From: Polaromonas sp.
Lineage (GTDB): Bacteria; Pseudomonadota; Gammaproteobacteria; Burkholderiales; Burkholderiaceae_C
Length of the DNA stretch: 64,000 nt
Reading direction: 5' to 3'
Assembly (NCBI RefSeq): GCF_010365105.1
Contig: NZ_JAAFGZ010000001.1
Span: 62,001-126,000, forward strand
Position 1 is the stretch's first letter. Each line of letters begins with the position of its first letter. The notes below the pieces were generated by a model, which was not told the origin of the DNA, searched no databases, and worked only from the letters and a program-made list of their open reading frames with translations. Below, piece after piece: positions 18,315 through 28,133 of the stretch. Both the position numbers and the translations under genes were made by a program.

Positions 18315-18476
18315 ATGACCTGGATGTGTTTGATCTGTGGATGGATTTACGACGAGGCGCTGGGAGCCCCGGAACATGGCATTGCCGCAGGCACGCCATG
18401 GAGCCAGGTTCCCATGAACTGGACCTGTCCTGAATGCGGGGCACGCAAGGAGGATTTTGAAATGGTTGAGATGTAG
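18315..18476 (+). CDS. rubA: Rubredoxin
   Basis: A 53-aa gene. Two CxxC knuckles, MCLICG near the N-terminus and TCPECG near the C-terminus, with WIYDEA, PEHGI, GTPWSQVP and NWTCPECGARKEDFE between and after, give a textbook rubredoxin that binds one iron by four Cys. It shuttles electrons, for example to alkane hydroxylases or oxidative-stress enzymes, but its partner here is unknown. The ATG at 18315 gives the usual length; a GTG at 18303 would add four residues. It sits directly upstream of pilG (77 bp) and may be the first gene of the pil chemosensory operon. Confidence 0.93.
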   Translation: MTWMCLICGWIYDEALGAPEHGIAAGTPWSQVPMNWTCPECGARKEDFEMVEM

Positions 18477-18553
18477 GCCCTGGGGCCTGCTTGCAAAAAA
18501 TATGACCGCAATGAACCCAACTGCTTCGGCGGCTGCAAAACAGGAGTAGCACA

Positions 18554-18952
18554 GTGAGCATTTCCAGTTCCGGACTCAAGGTATTGGTCATCGACGACAG
18601 CAATACCATCAGGCGCAGTGCAGAGATTTTCCTGAAGCAGGGTGGTCATGAGGTATTGCTCTCCGAAGATGGCTTTGATGCCCTGTCCAAGGTCAATGAC
18701 TTCCAGCCCGACCTCATTTTTTGCGACATCCTCATGCCGCGTCTGGATGGCTACCAGACCTGCGCAATTATCAAGCGCAATGCCAAATTTTCAAGCGTGC
18801 CCATTGTGATGCTGTCGTCCAAGGATGGCGTATTTGACAAGGCGCGTGGACGCATGGCGGGCTCGCAGGACTACCTGACCAAGCCCTTCACCAAAGATCA
18901 GTTGCTGCAAACCGTTCAGGCTTTGGGCTCTGCAAAACAAAGGGAAATCTAA
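18554..18952 (+). CDS. pilG: Twitching motility response regulator PilG
   Basis: 132 aa single-domain CheY-like receiver. Acidic pocket DD in VIDDSN, phosphoacceptor Asp in FCDILMPRLDG, and the conserved Lys in YLTKPF. GTG start with AGGAG about 8 bases upstream. In Pseudomonas, PilG is phosphorylated by the ChpA/PilL kinase and promotes pilus extension through PilB. The stop codon overlaps the ATG of pilH by one base (TAATG). Confidence 0.9.
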   Translation: MSISSSGLKVLVIDDSNTIRRSAEIFLKQGGHEVLLSEDGFDALSKVNDFQPDLIFCDILMPRLDGYQTCAIIKRNAKFSSVPIVMLSSKDGVFDKARGRMAGSQDYLTKPFTKDQLLQTVQALGSAKQREI

Positions 18953-19317
18953 TGTCAATCAATAAAGTGCTGGTGGTGGACGACTCGAAAACCGAGTTGA
19001 TGTTCCTGACCGATTTGCTGGTGAAAAACGGCTTCAGCGTCAAGACGGCGGAAAACGCAGAAGACGCCTTTCGCCGGCTGGCCGAGGAAAAGCCGGAACT
19101 GATTCTCATGGATGTGGTCATGCCGGGGCAAAACGGCTTCCAGCTGACCCGAGCCATAGCGCGTGACCCCCAGTATGCGGACATTCCCATCATGATGTGT
19201 ACCAGCAAGAACCAGGAAACCGACCGGGTTTGGGGCATGCGTCAAGGTGCGCGCGACTACATCACCAAACCGGTCAATGCCGGCGAACTGATGGCCAAGA
19301 TCAAGGCTCTTGGTTGA
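18952..19317 (+). CDS. pilH: Twitching motility response regulator PilH
   Basis: 121 aa receiver-only protein: VVDDSKTE, phosphoacceptor in LMDVVMPGQNG, Thr/Ser switch in MMCTSKNQETDRVWGMRQGA (the WGMRQGA segment is typical of PilH), and Lys in YITKPV. PilH is thought to act as a phosphate sink or to control retraction in the Pil-Chp system. Translationally coupled to pilG. Confidence 0.9.
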   Translation: MSINKVLVVDDSKTELMFLTDLLVKNGFSVKTAENAEDAFRRLAEEKPELILMDVVMPGQNGFQLTRAIARDPQYADIPIMMCTSKNQETDRVWGMRQGARDYITKPVNAGELMAKIKALG

Positions 19318-19336
19318 GCTTTGGCATAAAAACACC

Positions 19337-19867
19337 ATGGCAAACAGACAAGCGCTTAAAGAGCTGCAAACGCGTCTGGCAGAGCGATTGCAGCTTGCCA
19401 AGACACAGGGCATCGCGCCTTCCTGGCTGGCTGTCGAGGCCGCTGAAAAAAAATACCTTTTCCCGCTGGACCAGTCAGGCGAAATCTTTCCCTGGGCCGG
19501 AATCCAGCCGGTTTCTTACACACAGTCCTGGTTTCTGGGCGTAGCCAGCTTGCGCGGTGGTCTTTATGGCGTGGTGGATCTGGCCGGTTTTGTTGATGGC
19601 CAGGCATCCGGTTCCCGAAGTGAACTTGCACGCACCGAGTCGCGCCTGGTCTCACTCAACAGCGCCCTTGAAGTCAATTGCGTCTTGCTGATCGACAAAC
19701 TGGCAGGCCTGCGCAACCAGAATGATTTCATCGATTTTTCGGCGCCGGAGCCCGAAGCCGGTGTTTTTTTTGGAAACCAGTACGTCGATCGCAATGGCGC
19801 AAGCTGGCAGGAAATCAACCTGCAACAGCTTGCACAGCAGGTTGATTTTTTAACCATTGCCGCCTAG
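19337..19867 (+). CDS. pilI: CheW-like adaptor PilI
   Basis: 176 aa CheW-domain protein. The N-terminal 30 residues form a helix rich in Gln/Leu/Arg (ALKELQTRLAERLQLAKTQ), followed by the beta-barrel with LGVASLRGGLYGVVDL, the CheW-type hydrophobic core. It should link the transducer PilJ to the kinase PilL. ATG at 19337; the ribosome-binding site is weak, and coupling with pilH (19 bp gap) is likely. Confidence 0.85.
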   Translation: MANRQALKELQTRLAERLQLAKTQGIAPSWLAVEAAEKKYLFPLDQSGEIFPWAGIQPVSYTQSWFLGVASLRGGLYGVVDLAGFVDGQASGSRSELARTESRLVSLNSALEVNCVLLIDKLAGLRNQNDFIDFSAPEPEAGVFFGNQYVDRNGASWQEINLQQLAQQVDFLTIAA

Positions 19868-19910
19868 TGCACCTTGGCATCCGTTTTACACGTTTTATGA
19901 AGGCTCATTC

Positions 19911-22181
19911 ATGTCTGTTCTAGAAAATATCCAGAAGCTGTTTAAAACGAAGCCAGACCGTCCTGACGGCAATACAAGCACTTTTGGCATGATGAATGAG
20001 TCTGTTGCCGGCAACACGACGCCACGCGACCGGGCGGGTTCAGCAGAAGCGCAAGAAGAAATTTTTTCACCCAGCGGCATGGTCGTTGCTGAAGATGGCG
20101 TGCTGATGAGTACCGAACTGCTCAGCCTTCCGGTGCTGGGGGTACGGCCGCTTGCGGAGCACCAGAAGATACTGGTCGTGGCACTTGGGCTTGCTGTCGC
20201 CGTCCTGGCGGTCGTCACATTTTTTGCACTCAGCAAGTCCGACCGCGTTGCGCAGCAGGTGGCGGCAACCGGCCAGGCGCTGATGCAGTCGCAGCGCCTC
20301 GCCAAATCGGCCTCGCAGGCACTGATCGGAAGCGCCCAGGCCTTCCCGGATGTGCGTGAAAGCGCCGATGTTCTCGGCAAGACCGTCGCCGGAATGAAGT
20401 CGGGCGACGACACCCTGCGCCTGTCGGCAGTGAGTGGCGGGTTGCAGCCTGAAGTGGCAAAGGTCACGCCGCTGGTCGAGCGGGCCGGGCAGAATGCAGA
20501 TATCGTGATGGGCCAAAAGGCCATCCTGCTTCAGGTGGGTGAGGCCTTGCGCACCATCAACCGGCAGTCGTCCGACCTGCTTGAAATTGCTGAAACTGTT
20601 TCTTCGCTCAAACTTCAGCAAAATGCTGCGCCGACAGAAATTTCCGCCTCCGGCCAGCTGGTGATGCTGACCCAGCGGATCGGCAAGTCCGCCAATGAGT
20701 TCCTGACCATGGAAGGCGTTAGCCCCGAGGCGGTCTTCCTGCTGGGCAAGGACCTGAACTCCTTCAAGGAAATTGCCCAGGGCTTGCTGGACGGCAGCCC
20801 TGAGTTGCGTCTGGGCGCATCAAAGGACACGCAGACGCGGGAACGCCTGGAAGCCCTGATCGCGCTTTACGAAAAAACGCGTGTCCAGGCCGGTGCCATT
20901 CTGGGCAATCTCCAGGGCCTGGTGTCCGCCCGTGAAGCGCAGGTTTCCATCATTGCCGACAGTGAACCCCTGCGTCGTGATCTTGAGGATCTGCAGGAAA
21001 AGCTGTCTTCCCAGACGGGTCTGGGCATCGGGGCGCTTGCAACTCTGGTGGCTGCCGCCTTGGTTGCCCTGCTGGGCGCAGCGGGTCTGGCTCGTCTGCA
21101 GGTGATGGACAGCCAGCAGCGTCAGGCTGTGGCCGAAGGCCAGCGGCAGGATGCCAAAAGCCAGGAACAGGATGCCAAGCGCGTCAACGATGCCAACCAG
21201 GCCGCCATTTTGCGTTTGATGAATGAATTGCAGACCGTGGCTGAGGGTGACCTGACGCAGGAAGCCACCGTGACTGAAGACATCACCGGCGCCATTGCCG
21301 ACTCGGTCAACTACACCGTGGAAGAACTGCGCCAGCTGGTGGGCAACGTGCAGGACACGGCAACCCGGGTTGCGCAGACGACTGCACGGGTGGAAAACAC
21401 TTCCACGGAACTGCTGGCCGCTTCGACCCAGCAGCTGCGAGAGATTCGTGAAACCGGCCAGTCGGTTCTTGACATGGCAACCCGAATCAACGAGGTGTCC
21501 ACCCAGGCTCAGGAATCTTCCCTGGTGGCTCGTCAGTCGCTGACAGCGGCCGAATCCGGTCTGCAGGCGGTGCAAAACGCCATTGGCGGCATGAACTCCA
21601 TCCGCGACCAGATCCAGGAAACCTCCAAACGCATCAAGCGTCTGGGCGAGTCGTCACAGGAAATTGGTGAAATCACGGAACTGATTTCCGACATTACCGA
21701 GCAGACCAACGTGCTGGCGCTCAACGCCGCCATTCAGGCCGCGTCGGCCGGAGAGGCGGGCCGGGGCTTCTCGGTGGTGGCCGAGGAAGTGCAGCGCCTG
21801 GCCGAGCGGTCCGCCGATGCAACCCGGCAGATTTCCGCGCTGGTCAAGGCCATTCAGACCGATACCCAGGATGCCGTAGCCGCCATGGAGCGCTCGACGC
21901 AGGGCGTGGTCGAAGGCGCCAAGCTCTCCGACAACGCCGGCACCGCATTGACCGAGATTGACCAGGTGTCGCGCCATCTGGCCGAGCTGATTGGACAGAT
22001 TTCCGATTCTGCCTCCCGGGAAGCGGCTTCGGCCAATGTGGTGGCCGACAACATCCAGCATATTTTCGTGGTGACCGAGCAGACCGGAGAAGGAACCCGT
22101 TCAACGGCGCAGCAGGTGCGCGATCTCTCGCGGATGGCTGAGGAACTCCGCCAGTCGGTTTCACGATTCAAGATCGCGTAA
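19911..22181 (+). CDS. pilJ: Type IV pilus methyl-accepting chemotaxis transducer PilJ
   Basis: 756 aa. Cytoplasmic N-terminal stretch of about 80 residues, transmembrane helix at about 86-107, a periplasmic region with two PilJ-type four-helix sensor modules (QSQRLAKSASQAL and MLTQRIGKSANEFL begin them), a second transmembrane helix at about 372-397, then a HAMP-like segment and a long coiled-coil signalling domain. The hairpin tip is at about 596-635 (QTNVLALNAAIQAASAGEAG). No pentapeptide for CheR docking is seen at the C-terminus, and no methyltransferase (pilK) gene follows, so adaptation by methylation may be absent or encoded elsewhere. Confidence 0.93.
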   Translation: MSVLENIQKLFKTKPDRPDGNTSTFGMMNESVAGNTTPRDRAGSAEAQEEIFSPSGMVVAEDGVLMSTELLSLPVLGVRPLAEHQKILVVALGLAVAVLAVVTFFALSKSDRVAQQVAATGQALMQSQRLAKSASQALIGSAQAFPDVRESADVLGKTVAGMKSGDDTLRLSAVSGGLQPEVAKVTPLVERAGQNADIVMGQKAILLQVGEALRTINRQSSDLLEIAETVSSLKLQQNAAPTEISASGQLVMLTQRIGKSANEFLTMEGVSPEAVFLLGKDLNSFKEIAQGLLDGSPELRLGASKDTQTRERLEALIALYEKTRVQAGAILGNLQGLVSAREAQVSIIADSEPLRRDLEDLQEKLSSQTGLGIGALATLVAAALVALLGAAGLARLQVMDSQQRQAVAEGQRQDAKSQEQDAKRVNDANQAAILRLMNELQTVAEGDLTQEATVTEDITGAIADSVNYTVEELRQLVGNVQDTATRVAQTTARVENTSTELLAASTQQLREIRETGQSVLDMATRINEVSTQAQESSLVARQSLTAAESGLQAVQNAIGGMNSIRDQIQETSKRIKRLGESSQEIGEITELISDITEQTNVLALNAAIQAASAGEAGRGFSVVAEEVQRLAERSADATRQISALVKAIQTDTQDAVAAMERSTQGVVEGAKLSDNAGTALTEIDQVSRHLAELIGQISDSASREAASANVVADNIQHIFVVTEQTGEGTRSTAQQVRDLSRMAEELRQSVSRFKIA

Positions 22182-22237
22182 CCCCCCTTGCCAAGCCTCT
22201 GACTGCGAACACCAATTCCTGAACCTGCCTGTTATTT

Positions 22238-25200
22238 ATGCACTCCATGGTCACGAATTCAATTGCCGCCAAACCCGATGTCGTCATGAGTGACCTGGGC
22301 CCGCTGGCCTGGGTGCTCAACGAGCTCTGTAAATCTCTGGAGGCCGCGACCAAGGCGCTCAAGCGATTTACAAAAGAGGCTGAAGCCGCACGCGGTTCTG
22401 ACCTGGGGGCGGCCGACACCAGCCAGTTGCGCACCGCACGCCAGCAACTCCATCAGGCGGTTGGGGTATTGGAAGTGGTCGGACTTGCAGAGCCTGCCAT
22501 GGTGCTCCGCGCCATGGAGGCTGCGGTACAAAAGTTTGTACAGCAGCCAGAACTTTGCAGCCAGGACGCAGTCGCCAAAATCGAGTGCGCCAGCTTCGCC
22601 CTGACAGAGTATCTTGAAGGCGTCGTGGCCGACAAGCCGTTTTCCGCCGTGTCCCTGTTCCCTCAATTCCGCGATGTTCAAGAGCTTGTACGAGCCGAGC
22701 GCATTCATCCGGCCGATTTGTGGTCGTACGAGTGGCGCTGGCTTGAGCCGCAAGTGCCTCCGGTCGACGCGCATTCCTACGACGACGATGCACGCGAAAT
22801 ACTCGACAAGGCCATTCTCCAGCTGATGAAGGGCAAGGCTCCGCAAGCTGCCGCCGGCCTGAAGGATCTGAGCCTCGGATTTGCAGCCAACCAGACCCGG
22901 CAGCAGCCGAGAATTTTCTGGCTGCTTGCGGCCGGGTTCTTTGAGGCCATTGCCCATAACCTGCTGGGCTCCGACCTTTACGTCAGGCGCGCCGCTTCCC
23001 GAATCCTGTTGCAATATGCCTCTTTGTCCCGAGGCGAGGCCGCCATCCCGGAGCGGCTGGTGCTGGACCTGCTGTTCTTTTGCTTTCAGGCAGTGTCTGG
23101 CCGTGCCAGCGACACGCCCGTGCTTTCGGCGGTTCGCTTTACTTACGGCCTGGCCCGTTTCAAGCCCGTGGACTATGAGTTGGTTCAATTCGGCCGTTTT
23201 GACCCCGCACTGCTGGCGCAGGCGCGCAAGCGCATTGTTTTGGCCAAAGATGCCTGGTCTTCGCTGTGCGCGGGCGAGAGCACAAAAATCAAACAGGTCT
23301 CCGATCAGTTCAGCCTGGTGATTGATTCGCTGCGAAAACTTCATGCCGCCAGTGAACCGCTTGCGCAGGCCTTGTCCCAGGCAATTGAAGCCACGTCAAA
23401 CAGGAAGCAGGTGCCGGATATTCCGCTGGCAATGGAAGTTGCAACTTCCATGCTTTATCTTGAAGCCGTGTTCGATGACCTGGACCCTTCCGATCCGCAA
23501 CTGGCGATCCGGACCACCAGTCTGGCAGAGCGGCTTCAGGGTGTTATCGATGGCGGCGCACCCCGGCCGCTGGATGGCTGGATGGAGGAGTTGTACCGCC
23601 GGGTCAGCGACAAGCAGACCATGAGCAGCGTGGTGAGCGAACTGCGCGTCGCACTGGCCGAGATTGAAAGCTCGCTCGATCTGTTCTTTCGAGATTCGCA
23701 GGACAAGAGCCTTCTGCAACCGGTGCCGGCGCAGTTGGCGCAGATGCGCGGCGTGCTGTCGGTGCTGGGCCTTGACCAGGCTTCCCGGGCTGTTTTGCAG
23801 ATGAAGGGCACTGTCGAGCAAATGATTGACACCGAGATCAATGATCAGCAGGTGCGCGCGGCAGGAACTTTCGAGCAGCTGGGCAACAACCTGGGGGTCT
23901 TGAGTTTCCTCATCGACATGCTCAATTACCAGCCAGCGCTGGTGAAAAAACTGTTTGTTTACGATGAGGAAAAAGACCAGCTGACCTCCTTGATGGGGCG
24001 CCCGCCAAGCACCGGCGATGCCGCTTTGAGCATCACCTTGAATATCGAGCCGCTTTCACCGGACCATGCTGTGATTGTGGAAAAAGCCGCAGACAAGATT
24101 TTTCATGAGATGCCTGGCGACCGTTCCGACGGAGTTTCAAATCCGCAGGGCATGGTTGTGCCGATGGCCGAATTTCAATCGGCATTACTTGTTGATGACG
24201 CCGTGTTTCAACCAGCGGCTGAAGTCCCGGCACTGACCAAAATCAAGGGCATTGAGATGCCCTTGCCTTCAGCGATGCCTGAGACGTCCGCTGCCATCGA
24301 TTTCGAAGAAGATGATTTACGCGATATTTTCCTTGAGGAAGCCCGGGAAGTTGCCGGCCATGCCGTGCTGGCAATCGCCATGCTGGAAAGTCATCCTGAA
24401 GACCTGGAGCAACTGACGGTATTGCGACGCGCCTTCCACACACTCAAGGGCAGTGCCCGAATGGTAGGGCTGGACGAATTTGGTGAAGCCTCCTGGGCGA
24501 TGGAGCAATTGCTCAACAGCTGGCTGGCTGACCAGAATGCGGCGAGCAGAGAATTTCGTGCTTTGTGCGGCCAGGTCATGGCGGGACTGGAGCGCTGGAT
24601 CGAAGATATCGCGGGCAACCAGGACAGCGCGTGGTCGGCCCTTGCGTTTTGTAACAGTGCACAAGCCATGCGCATTGACGGTCGTTACCTTGCCTTGGAC
24701 CTTTCTGATCAGTCCGGCAATGTATTTGATACGCCATCGCTGGTCGATATTCCTGTTTCACAGACCGCACTCCAGAGGGGGACTGGCATTGAGGGTGAGC
24801 CCATGCCGGAGTTTTTCTTTGAGGAAAAACCTAGCATCTTGGCTACAACCCTGCCGTCCGGTCAAGCCGATCCGGTTCCTGCCGAACTGGAAGAACTGGA
24901 TTTTGACATCCTGTTCCCGATGGCTTCCCAAGACAGCGTTGTGGCTGCAATTGCTGATGCTGATGCTGCCCCCAATGTTTTGACTGAGGCGATCTCGCTG
25001 GAAACACCTCTCGGCATTCCAGCAGGAGACAGCAACATCACGCAAGAAAAAGCGTACGAAAGCGAGTCGCATGAAGAGAAGGAAAGAGAAGACGACACGA
25101 TCAAGGTCATCGATGGCTTGCGCATAGGCATTCCGCTTTACAACGTTTATTTGAATGAGGCGGACGAATGGTCGCGTCGCCTGGTCAGTGAAGTGGCGGA

Positions 25201-28072
25201 ATGGGCACTTGAAAGCCACCAGCCCATCAGCGCGTCCACCGTGGCGCTTGCCCATTCACTGGCAGGAAGCTCTGCAACGGTGGGTTTTCTGGTCTTGTCC
25301 GACCTGGCGCGTGCGCTGGAGCATGCGCTTGAAAATTCCCGCAATCACCACCGCCATGGTGCCGGCGCCTATGGTGACTTGTTTATTGAGGCTTCCGAGG
25401 ACATACGCCGCCTGCTTCACCAGTTTGCAGCCGGTTTCCTGAGGCATCCCTTGCCTGGCATCCTTGAGCGTCTGGCCGGGCTTGAGTTTTCCGACTCGGT
25501 CTTGCCGGAAACAGACGACGATGGGCTTGAAGGCCTTGATGACCTGATGCCGGCCGATTCAGCCGACGTTCCTAGGCCCGCAGAGCGTTCGATGTCCAGC
25601 CTTGGCCGATTCATTAGCCAGGCAGCGTATGACGATGTCCATGACGACATTGATGCCGTCGATGTGATTGATCTTGACCTGTTCCCGATCTTTGAGGAGG
25701 AATGCGGCGAACTCATGCCTCGTCTGGGTTCGGCCCTGCGCCAATGGTCAGAAACGCCTGATGATGCCGGCCCTCGATTGGAAATGCTGCGTGTGCTGCA
25801 CACCCTCAAAGGCAGTGCACGCCTTGCCGGTGCGATGCGTCTTGGGGAGATGGCTCACCGGATCGAGTCCGAGCTTGCCTCCATTGGCTTGCAAGCGCCT
25901 GCCAGTCAGGAGATTGAATTTCTGTTGACCCGTTTTGACAGAATGCAAAATGCGCTTGAAAGCTTGCGTCGTCTGGACGCTGCAACGTCGCAGGCCATGC
26001 CCACCCAGGTTGAAACCTTTCCTGCCATTCCCTTTGAAGCGGAACCACAGGACCTTCATGTTTTCCTGTCCGAAAATGATGCTGAGGAAAATGATGTTGA
26101 AATTTCCCCCGCTATCGACAGCACCCGTGTTACCACCAGTGCCTATGCCTATGCCAGCAAAATTGAAATTCCCGGGCCGCAGGCCATGGTCATGCAGCCC
26201 TTGCGCCAGGCTGCCAATGCCAGCATACGGGTGCGCACCCAGTTGCTTGACCGCATGGTCAACCAGGCCGGTGAAGTCATGATCAGCCGTTCACGCCTTG
26301 AGGCAGAAGTGGGCCAGCTGCGCATTTCCCTGACCGACATGACGGGCAGCCTGACCCGCTTGCGCCAGCAGTTGCGGGACATCGAACTGCAGGCGGAAAC
26401 CCAGATGCAGTCGCGTCTGGCGCTGGCCAAGGAAGCCAAGGCAGGCTTCGATCCGCTGGAGTTCGACCGTTTTACCCGCGTGCAGGAATTGACCCGCATG
26501 ATGGCCGAGTCGGTGAACGACGTGGCCACCGTGCAGCGCACATTGCAGCGCACCATTGAAGCCACGGAAGACGACCTGGTCGCCCAGGGTCGCCAGGCAC
26601 GGGAACTGCAACGCGATTTGCTGCGTACCCGGATGGTTGAGTTTGAAAGCGTTTCCGAGCGGCTGTATCGCGTGGTCCGGCAAACGTCCAAGGAAACCGG
26701 CAAGCAGGTGCGCCTGGACCTGCACGGCGGCAACCTCGAAATGGACCGGGGCATGCTGGACCGCATGATGCCCGCTTTCGAGCATCTGCTGCGCAACTGC
26801 CTGACCCACGGCATCGAAGCACCGCAAGTGCGCGCCCGGGCCGGCAAGGAGGCTGTTGGTCTGATCACCATCCAGCTCCGCCAGGAAGGCAATGACGTCT
26901 CCGTGCAACTGGGTGATGACGGCGCCGGCCTGGACCTGGCCCGCATCCGTGCGCAAGGCATCAAACAAGGCCTGATACCGGCAGGCCAGGCCAGTGATGA
27001 TGAAGCCACGGCCAACCTGATCTTCCTCCCCGGCTTTTCAACGGCTCAGGAAGTGACTGAACTGGCCGGGCGCGGCATTGGACTGGATGTGGTGCGCAGC
27101 GAAGTGATTTCACTTGGCGGCAGGATCAAGACCTCGACCGCCCTGGGCAAAGGCACAGAATTCACCATGGTGTTGCCGCTGACCACGGCCGTGACGCAGG
27201 TGGTGATGATTCGCGCGGGCAGCATGTCGGTCGGTGTGCCGTCCAACGTGGTGGAAACCGTACGGCGCGCCAGTGCTGCCGAACTTCAACAGGCTTACCG
27301 CTCCGGCATGCTCGATGTGGGCGGCGAGTCCGTGCCATTTTTCTGGTCGGGCGCCTTGCTGCAGGCCTCGCATTTCAGCAGCGAAACCCAAGCCAAGACC
27401 ACACCTGTCGTTGTCTTCAGAAGCGCTGCACAGCGGATTGCCATGCACGTCGACGAGGTGCTGGGCAACCGCGAAGTGGTGGTGAAGAACCTTGGCCCCC
27501 AACTGTCCGGTTTGCCGGGACTGACCGGCATGTCGATGCTGCCGTCCGGTGCCGTGGTGCTGATCTACAACCCCGTGGCACTGGCCGCTGTCTACGGAAA
27601 ACAGGCCCGGTCATGGAGCAAGGATTACCTTGAGCAAGGCGCCGGTCGCCCGACAGGCAATATTGCACCGGTGCTGGCCGCACCGCGGACCCCACTGATT
27701 CTGGTGGTCGATGACTCCATCACCGTGCGCCGTGTGACCCAGCGGCTGCTGCTGCGCGATGGCTATCGGGTGGCCATGGCCGCCGACGGGCTGCAGGCGC
27801 TCGAAAGGCTGCAGGAAGAAATCCCGGCCGTGGTGCTCTCGGACATTGAAATGCCGCGCATGGACGGGTTTGACCTGGCGCGCAACATCCGGGCCGATGC
27901 GCGCACGAAAGACCTGCCAATCATCATGATCACGTCGCGCATTGCCGGAAAGCACAACGAGCATGCGGTGGAGCTGGGCGTCAACCATTACTTGGGCAAG
28001 CCTTATTCCGAAGACGAGTTGCTGCGGCTGATCCGGCAATACTGTTCGGTGCAAACTGCTGTATCAGCTTAA
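22238..28072 (+). CDS. pilL: CheA-type hybrid histidine kinase of the Pil-Chp system (PilL/ChpA)
   Basis: 1944 aa. Three histidine phosphotransfer-like sites: His734 (FHTLKGSARMVG), His1006 (AHSLAGSSATVG, where the usual Lys is Ala) and His1188 (LHTLKGSARLAG). Then come the P3 dimerisation helices (from about 1325), the HATPase domain (NCLTHGIEAP near 1525, DDGAGLDLARI, GRGIGLDVVRSEV), a CheW-like P5 domain (about 1650-1800) and a C-terminal receiver with phosphoacceptor Asp1869 (LSDIEMPRMDG). The first about 650 residues are helical and without Hpt signature, as in ChpA. It should phosphorylate PilG and PilH. ATG at 22238; a second ATG three codons on is possible. The last gene of the operon; a family A repeat follows immediately. 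Confidence 0.93.
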   Translation: MHSMVTNSIAAKPDVVMSDLGPLAWVLNELCKSLEAATKALKRFTKEAEAARGSDLGAADTSQLRTARQQLHQAVGVLEVVGLAEPAMVLRAMEAAVQKFVQQPELCSQDAVAKIECASFALTEYLEGVVADKPFSAVSLFPQFRDVQELVRAERIHPADLWSYEWRWLEPQVPPVDAHSYDDDAREILDKAILQLMKGKAPQAAAGLKDLSLGFAANQTRQQPRIFWLLAAGFFEAIAHNLLGSDLYVRRAASRILLQYASLSRGEAAIPERLVLDLLFFCFQAVSGRASDTPVLSAVRFTYGLARFKPVDYELVQFGRFDPALLAQARKRIVLAKDAWSSLCAGESTKIKQVSDQFSLVIDSLRKLHAASEPLAQALSQAIEATSNRKQVPDIPLAMEVATSMLYLEAVFDDLDPSDPQLAIRTTSLAERLQGVIDGGAPRPLDGWMEELYRRVSDKQTMSSVVSELRVALAEIESSLDLFFRDSQDKSLLQPVPAQLAQMRGVLSVLGLDQASRAVLQMKGTVEQMIDTEINDQQVRAAGTFEQLGNNLGVLSFLIDMLNYQPALVKKLFVYDEEKDQLTSLMGRPPSTGDAALSITLNIEPLSPDHAVIVEKAADKIFHEMPGDRSDGVSNPQGMVVPMAEFQSALLVDDAVFQPAAEVPALTKIKGIEMPLPSAMPETSAAIDFEEDDLRDIFLEEAREVAGHAVLAIAMLESHPEDLEQLTVLRRAFHTLKGSARMVGLDEFGEASWAMEQLLNSWLADQNAASREFRALCGQVMAGLERWIEDIAGNQDSAWSALAFCNSAQAMRIDGRYLALDLSDQSGNVFDTPSLVDIPVSQTALQRGTGIEGEPMPEFFFEEKPSILATTLPSGQADPVPAELEELDFDILFPMASQDSVVAAIADADAAPNVLTEAISLETPLGIPAGDSNITQEKAYESESHEEKEREDDTIKVIDGLRIGIPLYNVYLNEADEWSRRLVSEVAEWALESHQPISASTVALAHSLAGSSATVGFLVLSDLARALEHALENSRNHHRHGAGAYGDLFIEASEDIRRLLHQFAAGFLRHPLPGILERLAGLEFSDSVLPETDDDGLEGLDDLMPADSADVPRPAERSMSSLGRFISQAAYDDVHDDIDAVDVIDLDLFPIFEEECGELMPRLGSALRQWSETPDDAGPRLEMLRVLHTLKGSARLAGAMRLGEMAHRIESELASIGLQAPASQEIEFLLTRFDRMQNALESLRRLDAATSQAMPTQVETFPAIPFEAEPQDLHVFLSENDAEENDVEISPAIDSTRVTTSAYAYASKIEIPGPQAMVMQPLRQAANASIRVRTQLLDRMVNQAGEVMISRSRLEAEVGQLRISLTDMTGSLTRLRQQLRDIELQAETQMQSRLALAKEAKAGFDPLEFDRFTRVQELTRMMAESVNDVATVQRTLQRTIEATEDDLVAQGRQARELQRDLLRTRMVEFESVSERLYRVVRQTSKETGKQVRLDLHGGNLEMDRGMLDRMMPAFEHLLRNCLTHGIEAPQVRARAGKEAVGLITIQLRQEGNDVSVQLGDDGAGLDLARIRAQGIKQGLIPAGQASDDEATANLIFLPGFSTAQEVTELAGRGIGLDVVRSEVISLGGRIKTSTALGKGTEFTMVLPLTTAVTQVVMIRAGSMSVGVPSNVVETVRRASAAELQQAYRSGMLDVGGESVPFFWSGALLQASHFSSETQAKTTPVVVFRSAAQRIAMHVDEVLGNREVVVKNLGPQLSGLPGLTGMSMLPSGAVVLIYNPVALAAVYGKQARSWSKDYLEQGAGRPTGNIAPVLAAPRTPLILVVDDSITVRRVTQRLLLRDGYRVAMAADGLQALERLQEEIPAVVLSDIEMPRMDGFDLARNIRADARTKDLPIIMITSRIAGKHNEHAVELGVNHYLGKPYSEDELLRLIRQYCSVQTAVSA

Positions 28073-28073
28073 A

Positions 28074-28130
28074 AAGGTCTTTTGCGCAGATAGGTTGGGC
28101 GTTTGCTGCTATTGAAAAAATAGCGATCAG
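28074..28130 (-). repeat. Dispersed repeat family A, copy 6
   Basis: On the minus strand: CGCTATTTTTTCAATAGC, then AGCAAACGCCC, then TATCTGCGCAAAAGACC. It fills the gap between the convergent pilL and phrB stop codons. Its first 17 bases (GCTATTTTTTCAATAGC) are identical to those of copy 10 inside gspD. Confidence 0.75.
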
Positions 28131-28133
28131 GCG

